Assembly (NCBI RefSeq): GCF_000280905.1
Contig: NZ_ALAP01000018.1
Span: forward strand, 62,001-126,000
Source: Streptomyces sp. AA1529
Lineage (GTDB): Bacteria; Actinomycetota; Actinomycetes; Streptomycetales; Streptomycetaceae
Reading direction: 5' to 3'
DNA length: 64,000 nt
Made by a program: the position numbers and the translations under genes. Under the pieces are notes generated by a model, which worked only from the letters and a program-made list of their open reading frames with translations, had not been told where the DNA came from and searched no databases. The number at the start of each line of letters is the position of its first letter. Within the stretch, counting starts at the first letter, position 1. Below are positions 58,211 through 64,000 of this stretch, in pieces.

Positions 58211-58519
58211 TTACTTCTCGACGATCGCGAGAACGTCGCGGGCCGAGAGGACGAGGTAGTCCTCGCCGCTGTACTTCACCTCGGTGCCGCCGTACTTGCT
58301 GTAGAGCACGATGTCGCCGACGGACACGTCGAGCGGCAGGCGGTTGCCGTCCTCGAAGCGGCCCGGACCGACGGCCAGGACGGTGCCCTCCTGGGGCTTC
58401 TCCTTGGCGGTGTCCGGGATGACCAGGCCCGAGGCCGTGGTCTCTTCGGCGTCGAGCGGCTGGACCACGATGCGGTCCTCGAGCGGCTTGATGGCAACCT
58501 TGGAGCTGGCGGTCGTCAC
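58211..58519 (-). CDS. groES: Co-chaperonin GroES
   Basis: The product has 102 aa, full length. [20 protein letters not shown], then the mobile loop [20 protein letters not shown], and [20 protein letters not shown] at the end. It forms the heptameric lid of GroEL. It is the first gene of the groES-groEL operon behind two CIRCE operators. Confidence 0.98.
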   Translation of the reverse strand: MTTASSKVAIKPLEDRIVVQPLDAEETTASGLVIPDTAKEKPQEGTVLAVGPGRFEDGNRLPLDVSVGDIVLYSKYGGTEVKYSGEDYLVLSARDVLAIVEK

Positions 58520-58631
58520 GATCCGACCTCCCCCTTCGGAGATCTCAATACGTCAAACTGAGGGCTTATGTCTGGAGTGGCGACCTGGTAGATCCGTCGT
58601 CGCGGGTGCCGGATCTGCCCGTCGCGTACTG

Positions 58632-58658
58632 CTGGCACTCACACGGGGAGAGTGCCAA
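58632..58658 (-). promoter_or_regulatory. CIRCE operator 2 upstream of groES
   Basis: CTGGCACTC-N9-GAGTGCCAA: an inverted repeat matching the HrcA-binding CIRCE consensus with two changes, located between the -10 and the gene. Confidence 0.88.
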
Positions 58659-58663
58659 GGTCG

Positions 58664-58692
58664 AGATTATGCCTGGCTTAGCACTCGGTCAA
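58664..58692 (-). promoter_or_regulatory. groES-groEL promoter
   Basis: Minus strand TTGACC (58692-58687), 17 bases, TAATCT (58669-58664). The upstream CIRCE covers the -35 and the downstream one follows the start point, so HrcA should block initiation fully. Confidence 0.85.
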
Positions 58693-58704
58693 GCGGAGTG
58701 CTAG
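58678..58704 (-). promoter_or_regulatory. CIRCE operator 1 upstream of groES
   Basis: TTAGCACTC-N9-GAGTGCTAG, one base from the full consensus. Together with 58632-58658 this gives the double CIRCE typical of Streptomyces groES operons. The rest of the 391-bp gap to the methyltransferase (58705-58910) shows no further gene. Confidence 0.94.
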
Positions 58705-58910
58705 CCGCACCGGCTCGCGCCGTCGTGAGAGGGCGCCCCCTCACTCGCTCTTTGCGGGGATTCGCCGCGGGTCTGCGGCTGCCCGCCGGGCGCGGCGCCG
58801 TCCCGGTCCCGCACCCGGCTCCCCGCGCCCCTGCGGGGCGCCCAGGAGGTGCCCGGCCTTCCCCAGGGCCCGGCGCACGGTGCTCGGGAGCCGCACGGGA
58901 GAATGGGCAG

Positions 58911-60098
58911 GTGGATCGTGAGGTGTTCGCGGAGCTGCTCTCCGACGAGGGGCAGGCGCTGCTGCGGGAGGTACGAGGGGTCGAGCCCGCGCAGGAGCTC
59001 GCCGTCGCGACGCGGCTGCGGCAGCGGCACGAACCCGCGCTGGTGTCCGCGGCCCTGGCCCAGAGCCGGCTGCGCGCCCGCGCCGAGGCGAAGTTCGGCC
59101 CCGCCGACGCGCAGGCCCTCCACTTCACCCCGGACGGACTCGAACAGGCCACCCGCACCGAAGTGGCCGGGCATCGCGCGCGGCGGATGCGCCGCCTCGG
59201 GGTACGCAGCGCCGTCGACCTGTGCTGCGGCATCGGCGCCGACGCGCTGGCGCTGGCCCGGGAGGGCATCCGGGTGCTGGCCGTCGACCGCTCGCCGCTC
59301 ACCTGCGCGGTGGCCCGCGCCAACGCCGCGGCGCTGGGGCTCGCGGAGCTGGTCGAGGTGCGGTGCGCCGACGTCACCGAGGTGGACACCGGCGGCTGGG
59401 ACGCGCTCTTCGCCGACCCGGCCCGCCGCACCGGACGGGGCCGCGTCTTCGATCCGGAGGGCTACTCGCCGCCGCTGAGCTGGGCCGTGCGGACGGCCCG
59501 TACCGCGCCGCTGGCCGCGCTGAAGGTGGCGCCCGGCATCCCGCACGAGGCGGTGCCGGCGGAGGCCGAGGCGGAGTGGGTCTCCTGCGGCGGCGACGTC
59601 AAGGAGGCGGTGCTGTGGTTCGGCGACGGCCGCACGGGCACCGGCGGCGTGCGCGCGACGCTGCTGCCCGCCGGGGAGACCCTCGCCGGGGAGGGGCTGC
59701 CCGACCCGGAGGCGGGTCCGGTCGGCCGGTATCTCTACGAGCCGGACGGCGCGGTGGTCCGCGCCCACCTGGTCGCCGAGCTGGCCCAGCGGGTGGCGGG
59801 GCGGCTGATCGACCCGACGATCGCGTATGTGACCACCGACGCGGTGCACCCGACGCCGTTCGCGACCGGGTACGAGATCACCGACGCGCTGCCGTTCAAC
59901 GTCAAGAAGCTGCGCGCCCTGCTGCGGGAGCGCGGCGTGGGTGTCGTCACCGTCAAGAAGCGCGGCTCGGCCGTCGAACCGGAGGAGCTGCGCCGGAAGC
60001 TGAAGCTGGACCCGAAGGCGGCGCCCGGCTCCTGCACCGTCTTCCTCACCCGGATCGCGGGCGCGCCCAGCATGCTGCTCGGGCATCCGCTGGCCTGA
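58911..60098 (+). CDS. SAM-dependent methyltransferase with THUMP-like C-terminal domain
   Basis: The product has 395 aa from GTG 58911. An N-terminal helical part, then a class I Rossmann methyltransferase (about 95-200: SAVDLCCGIGADALALAREG, VLAVDRSPLTCAVARANA, ALFADPARRTGRGRVFDPEG) and a C-terminal domain with PFNVKKLRALLRERGVGVVT and RKLKLDPKAAPGSCTVFLTR, the THUMP-like domain of this conserved actinobacterial family. RNA is the likely target. DPARR stands where DPPY/NPPY occurs in N-methyltransferases. Exact substrate unknown. Confidence 0.9.
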   Translation: MDREVFAELLSDEGQALLREVRGVEPAQELAVATRLRQRHEPALVSAALAQSRLRARAEAKFGPADAQALHFTPDGLEQATRTEVAGHRARRMRRLGVRSAVDLCCGIGADALALAREGIRVLAVDRSPLTCAVARANAAALGLAELVEVRCADVTEVDTGGWDALFADPARRTGRGRVFDPEGYSPPLSWAVRTARTAPLAALKVAPGIPHEAVPAEAEAEWVSCGGDVKEAVLWFGDGRTGTGGVRATLLPAGETLAGEGLPDPEAGPVGRYLYEPDGAVVRAHLVAELAQRVAGRLIDPTIAYVTTDAVHPTPFATGYEITDALPFNVKKLRALLRERGVGVVTVKKRGSAVEPEELRRKLKLDPKAAPGSCTVFLTRIAGAPSMLLGHPLA

Positions 60099-60110
60099 CC
60101 CGCGCGGACC

Positions 60111-61589
60111 TCAGCGCCCGCGGCGGGCACGGGAGGCGCGGGTGCTGCGGCCGGCGCGGCTGCGGGTGAAGTCGCCGCGCAGGACGCGCGCGGTGAGCGT
60201 CTCCTCGGTCAGCGAGCCGTAGCCGGTGGCGGCCCACAGGCTGTGCTCGGGCGGGACCTCGAAGTACGGGACCCGGTGGCCGTCGTGCCTGTGGGTGAGG
60301 ACTTCCGGCGCGCGGCGCGCGGAGACCGCCGCGGAGCACTCCCGGCACGCGGCGACGCGCAGGGCCTCGCGGCGGCCCAGCGGGCGCCAGCGGATCCGCT
60401 CGGCGGCGGCGCCGTGCAGCGGGTCGAAGAAGCACAGCGGCAGCGTCGGATCCGCTGCCCGGGCCTTGCGGCGGCGGCGCGGAGCCGGTTCGGAGCGCTC
60501 CAGCGCGTCCCGGCCCTCGTGCAGGAGCGCGAGGACACCCGCGAGGTCGGGAGTGTCGCGGGCCTCGTCCAGCACGGTGCACGCCGCGGCGTAGGCGTCC
60601 AGGGCGAGCTGGAGCAGGTCGGCGTCGGCGTGCTCGCCCGGCTCGTGGGCGAGCAGCTTCTCGTTGTACGCGAGGAGTTCACGCTGGGCGCGCTTGCGCA
60701 GGTCGCGCACGCCCGCCGCACGCGCGGTGGCGAAGACGGACCGCGGCGAGGTGAACGGCGCCCGCGCCGAGGTCCGCGCACGCCGCCGTACGGTGCGGAG
60801 GACCAGCGCAACGGCGGCGAGCACCGCCACCGCCGACCCGGCCAGCACCCCGAGCAGCAGCGGGGAGGGGCCGCCGTCCGCACCCTCGCCGTCCGCGCCG
60901 CCGTCCGTACCGCCGTCCGCGCCGCCGTCGTCCGTACCGCCGTCGCGCTCCGCCGGATCGTCGTCGTGCAGGTCAGCGGTGGCCTTCTCGTACTGCTTCC
61001 TGCCGTCGCCGGACCGCACGATCTCCAGCGCGCGGGAGAACTTGGCGTAGAGGCTCCGGTCCTTCATGTCGTCCTGGTGGCCGACCGCGGCGACGCCCCA
61101 GAACGCCTCGTACCGGCCGTCGCGGGGGAACTCGTAGCCGTCCAGGAAGCCCTCGTTGGTGCTGAGGGTCATGTAGACGGCCTTCTTCCGCGCGCCCTCC
61201 GCCATCCGGTAGCGCACCACGTCGACCATCTTCTCCGGGTCGCCGCCCCACGCGTCGCCGGAGATGAGCGGGACGACGACGACCCGGACGGGCAGACCCG
61301 ATTTTTCGATCTTCGTGGCCAGCCGGCGCTGCTCCTCGGCCGGGAACGCCGACCGGTAGGCGGGGTCGACGTACACGGGTGAGGTGCGCAGCGCGTCGGC
61401 TATCCGCTGCCCCGCGGAACCGGCGTCGGAGGCCGCGGCCGGAGCGTCGTCGGCCCGGGCCGGCGCCCCGGCGGCGAGCGCCGGCGCCAGTGCGGCGAGG
61501 ACGGACACCAGGGCGGCGGCGAGGAACCGGGCCGGGCCCGCCGCGGACGCGGACCGTGCACCGCGCGCGGCGGGTCGTTCAGTGGACAC
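60111..61589 (-). CDS. Exported/membrane protein with TPM-like outer domain
   Basis: The product has 492 aa. Signal peptide 1-47 ends near ALAAGAPARA. An outer alpha/beta domain (50-200) has SPVYVDPAYRSAFPAEEQRR and VRVVVVPLISGDAWGGDPEK. A Gly/Asp repeat linker (DGGADGGTDGGADG) follows, then a membrane helix (about 246-266) and a cytoplasmic helical domain with LPLCFFDPLHG and two Cys in AACRECSAAV. The outer part resembles TPM/YgcG-type domains. The gene starts 11 bases inside the end of the gene upstream, whose product has the same architecture, so the two arose by duplication and probably act together. Confidence 0.82.
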   Translation of the reverse strand: MSTERPAARGARSASAAGPARFLAAALVSVLAALAPALAAGAPARADDAPAAASDAGSAGQRIADALRTSPVYVDPAYRSAFPAEEQRRLATKIEKSGLPVRVVVVPLISGDAWGGDPEKMVDVVRYRMAEGARKKAVYMTLSTNEGFLDGYEFPRDGRYEAFWGVAAVGHQDDMKDRSLYAKFSRALEIVRSGDGRKQYEKATADLHDDDPAERDGGTDDGGADGGTDGGADGEGADGGPSPLLLGVLAGSAVAVLAAVALVLRTVRRRARTSARAPFTSPRSVFATARAAGVRDLRKRAQRELLAYNEKLLAHEPGEHADADLLQLALDAYAAACTVLDEARDTPDLAGVLALLHEGRDALERSEPAPRRRRKARAADPTLPLCFFDPLHGAAAERIRWRPLGRREALRVAACRECSAAVSARRAPEVLTHRHDGHRVPYFEVPPEHSLWAATGYGSLTEETLTARVLRGDFTRSRAGRSTRASRARRGR

Positions 61590-63690
61590 CCAGTTGCTCC
61601 CGGACTCGGCGGACGATCAGGTCGGCGGTCAGCTCCGCGCTGCCGCCGGTGCCCCGGGCGGCGAGCGGCCCGGGGAGGCGGTGATACGGCTCGTACGGTG
61701 CGGACCGTCCCGCGCCGGGTACGGGCAGGCAGAGCAGCCGCGCCGCCACGGTCTCGGCGGCCCGTGCGGGCCGCGAGCCGCCCGTCGGCAGCGCGGCACG
61801 GCACTCGGCGCAGAGCGGGCGGGGCCGTGCGGCGCCGGTCTCACCGGGGAGCTTCAGCCGCCCGGTCGCGGACGCGGGTCCGTGCAGCGGGTCGAGGATG
61901 CACAGCCGGAGCTTCCCGGTGCCGCGGGCCGCAGGTCCGGCGCCGCGCTCCAGCAGGGCGCGGCCGGCCCGGACCAGCGCGAGACCGGCGGCGAGGGTCG
62001 GCGCGTCGGCGTCGGCGTCCACCCGGTTGTCGCCCTCCTGGTCGAGGAGGAGGGTCGCGGCGTCGAGGCAGTCCCAGACCCGGGCCCGCACCGCGTCGGG
62101 CAGCCTGTCCGGGGCCGCCTCGAACGCGTCGTTCAGCTCGCCGAGTTCCTGCCGCGCCGTCCGGCGCAGCCGTCCGGCCGGAAGACGCGCCGGGAGCTGC
62201 GACGGGGTACCGCCCGCGCCGCTCCCGCGGACGGCCGGAGCGGGCCGGATCGCGGTACGTATCCGCCCGGCGGCGGCGAGACCGGCGGCCGTCACCCCGA
62301 AGGCCGCGGCCGCACCCACCACCCCCATCAGCAGCCCGGGCGCGAAGTCGCCCGCGTAGAGGGAGGGCAGCACGTCCTCGGTCACCGCGTCGTCCGCGGC
62401 CGACGGTTCCAGGTAGGGGCGCCCGGGCGGAGCCTGCGGGGCGCGGCCGACGGCCCGGAGCGCGCCGTCCAGCCGCCGGTAGAGCCCTGCGTCCTCGGAG
62501 TCCTGGGAGTCCTGCGTACCGTCCCCGCCGAAGCGGAGGTCCTCCGTGGCCTCCCGGAGCGCCGCGCTGTCCAGCCGGGCACCGTAGTTGACGAGTTCCA
62601 GCTCGCCGCGCTCGGAGGCGTCCGCGACCACGTAGAGGCCGTCGCCGTCCTTCCCCAGCCGGTCGTGCAGCCGGTCGTGCAGCCGCTTGGCGAGGCGCGC
62701 GCCGTCCCCGGCCGACTCGTCCGCGGTGACGAGGGGGACGACGGCGACCCGGACCGGAACGTCCAGACGCGCCACCCGCCCCCGCAGCCGCTCCAGCTGA
62801 GCCGGGCTCAGCAGTCCGGCCCCGAGCGGGTCGACGTAGACGGGGTCGGCGCGCAGCCCCTGGGCGACCCGCACCGTCCTGGCCCGCAGGTCCGCGGCGG
62901 TGGGCGGCCGGTCGGCGTCGGAGCGGGTGTCGTCGAAGACGAGCGGCGCACCGGCGCCGATCACCACGGCCGCCCCGGCGGCGGCGGGCACCAGCAGCCG
63001 GAGCCGCGGCCCCTTCCCGCCCCGCCGGCGCCGGATGTACCAGCCGGTGGCGACCAGGAACACCGGTACCCCGCTGAGGAGGAGGCCGGTGAGGAAGCTC
63101 TGGTTCTCGCGGTCGGTGCGCCCGGTGTGGAGCTTGTCCGGCTCCTCACCGGCCCGGCTCGCCTCCAGTCCGCGCGCGGCGCGCCGCGCCGCGTCACCGG
63201 ACCGCAGCACGTCCACGAAGTGCCGGAACACCTCCAGGGTGCCCGCGTCGTAGGGCAGTTCGAAGAGGGTCGCGGTGGCCGCGTCCCGGGCCGGTACGTC
63301 CACCCCGAACGTCTCGATACGCGGGCTCCCGCCGTCCTCGCCGAGCAGGACATAGAGCCCGTCCTCGCCGAGCCGGTCGTGCACGGCCGCCAGCAGCCCC
63401 TTGCCGCGCGCGGCCCCCGAGCCGGGGAGCACCAGCACATACGTGGGCACGCCGGTGCGCTTCGCCGCCTCGGCGAAGGCGGACCGTGCGGAGAGCGGGT
63501 TGGTCCGCGGAAGCTGGTCGGAAAGGTGGACGGGATTCTCGCGCAACTGCTCGGCCAGGTAGGCGGCGGGCGTCGCCGTTCCGTCCGCGGCCGCCGCCGT
63601 CCCGGTCGTGCACACCAACCCACCTGCTTCCAGCAGGCTCAGCAGGGCGGCCAACAGCAGCGCACGTCCCCGCGCACTCCATCCCCGCAT
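61579..63690 (-). CDS. Large exported/membrane protein, two TPM-like outer domains
   Basis: The product has 703 aa. Signal peptide 1-35 (GRALLLAALLSLLEAGGLVC). First outer domain 40-170 (LRENPVHLSDQLPRTNPLSA, YVLVLPGSG), membrane helix near 210-228, a second copy 262-400 (LRADPVYVDPLGAGLLSPAQ, PVRVAVVPLVTADESAGDGA), further helix near 448-470, then a cytoplasmic helical domain with LRLCILDPLHG and CAECRAALP. It shares the DPVYVDP, VPL(V/I) and DPLHG signatures with the overlapping downstream gene. No enzyme signature; sensing or wall-related function possible. Confidence 0.8.
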   Translation of the reverse strand: MRGWSARGRALLLAALLSLLEAGGLVCTTGTAAAADGTATPAAYLAEQLRENPVHLSDQLPRTNPLSARSAFAEAAKRTGVPTYVLVLPGSGAARGKGLLAAVHDRLGEDGLYVLLGEDGGSPRIETFGVDVPARDAATATLFELPYDAGTLEVFRHFVDVLRSGDAARRAARGLEASRAGEEPDKLHTGRTDRENQSFLTGLLLSGVPVFLVATGWYIRRRRGGKGPRLRLLVPAAAGAAVVIGAGAPLVFDDTRSDADRPPTAADLRARTVRVAQGLRADPVYVDPLGAGLLSPAQLERLRGRVARLDVPVRVAVVPLVTADESAGDGARLAKRLHDRLHDRLGKDGDGLYVVADASERGELELVNYGARLDSAALREATEDLRFGGDGTQDSQDSEDAGLYRRLDGALRAVGRAPQAPPGRPYLEPSAADDAVTEDVLPSLYAGDFAPGLLMGVVGAAAAFGVTAAGLAAAGRIRTAIRPAPAVRGSGAGGTPSQLPARLPAGRLRRTARQELGELNDAFEAAPDRLPDAVRARVWDCLDAATLLLDQEGDNRVDADADAPTLAAGLALVRAGRALLERGAGPAARGTGKLRLCILDPLHGPASATGRLKLPGETGAARPRPLCAECRAALPTGGSRPARAAETVAARLLCLPVPGAGRSAPYEPYHRLPGPLAARGTGGSAELTADLIVRRVREQLGVH

Positions 63691-63946
63691 GTGGCTCCCC
63701 CGAAGTCAGCCGTCGCCGTTCCACCTGCGCCTGTCGCCCTGGACCGAATCTTCATCCTTCCAGGATCGGGGCCCGGACGGGACACCGGGTTCAGCATTCC
63801 TCCGGGTCCAGCGAAGGAGCGCCGGGAGTCTGAGTCGCACCGATTCGTCTACCGTGTCTCGGGGGACATCCTGCGACCGTGCGCTCAGGAGCGCCGACCA
63901 ACCGGTCTCGGGACGTTGCATGTCGGTGCGCCGAACAGGGGGGAGC
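63691..63946. other. Divergent intergenic region
   Basis: These 256 bp separate the minus-strand exported protein from a plus-strand gene that leaves the window. No coding sequence is seen. AT-richer parts around 63740-63870 are the probable promoters. Confidence 0.5.
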
Positions 63947-64000
63947 ATGGAGCGACTCAGAGTCGATGGAGTCGACCTCGCACAGCTCATCTCGGACCTG
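63947..64000 (+). CDS. Start of a gene running off the window (18 codons)
   Basis: ATG 63947 follows GGGGGGAG. The frame MERLRVDGVDLAQLISDL is open to the last base. The pattern VDG-DL-L---L is reminiscent of small WXG100/EspC-type helical proteins, but too little is present to decide. Confidence 0.55.
   Translation, partial: MERLRVDGVDLAQLISDL

Overview
The window is high-GC actinobacterial chromosome, almost certainly Streptomyces or a close relative. The evidence is the block guaB3 - guaB - shbA-type sigma factor - bldM - whiD - groEL1 - groES, a BldN-type promoter in front of bldM, two HrcA/CIRCE operators in front of groES, paired Scr1-type HTH/DUF397 genes, several PASTA-less membrane Ser/Thr kinases, frequent GTG starts and 4-bp stop/start overlaps.

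Layout. 1-10235: end of an NlpC/P60 cell-wall hydrolase, a membrane-anchored unknown, a decayed class II aldolase gene, membrane and lipoproteins, and a PspC/LiaF-like membrane protein divergent from a PspC-domain histidine kinase and LuxR-type regulator (an envelope-stress type three-component set). 10310-20795: an accessory island. A degraded AAA ATPase gene is followed by a small gene cut by a complete Tn3-family transposon (10944-16587; 38-bp perfect inverted repeats, 5-bp ATTCT target duplication). The element carries frameshifted tnpA, a frameshifted tyrosine recombinase and an intact cargo gene for a shortened EF-Tu-like GTPase with altered switch regions and no domain II. On the far side lie an RloB-like fragment, a caspase-TPR protein coupled to an alpha/beta-hydrolase (a likely conflict or cell-death module) and an Scr1-HTH/DUF397 pair.

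20913-47009: mostly conserved chromosome. It holds small Streptomyces-specific proteins, a polysaccharide deacetylase, guaA, a chorismate mutase preceded by a short aromatic-residue leader peptide and a strong hairpin (candidate attenuator), a GMC oxidoreductase and aldehyde dehydrogenase, a BtrH-domain protein, two active-looking Ser/Thr kinases flanking a giant split pseudokinase, glpD, and a nucleotide-sugar dehydrogenase homologue with a degenerate active site.

47270-47992 holds a YefM/RelE-type toxin-antitoxin pair, probably expressed from a leaderless transcript, and an IS5-type transposase remnant. 48195-64000 is core: purine synthesis (guaB3, guaB), development (sigma factor, bldM, whiD), a LysR regulator, MOSC and SDR enzymes, the GroE chaperonin, a THUMP-like methyltransferase, a translationally overlapping pair of large secreted/membrane proteins, and the first 18 codons of another gene.

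All assignments come from reading the sequence and knowledge of families. No database search was run.
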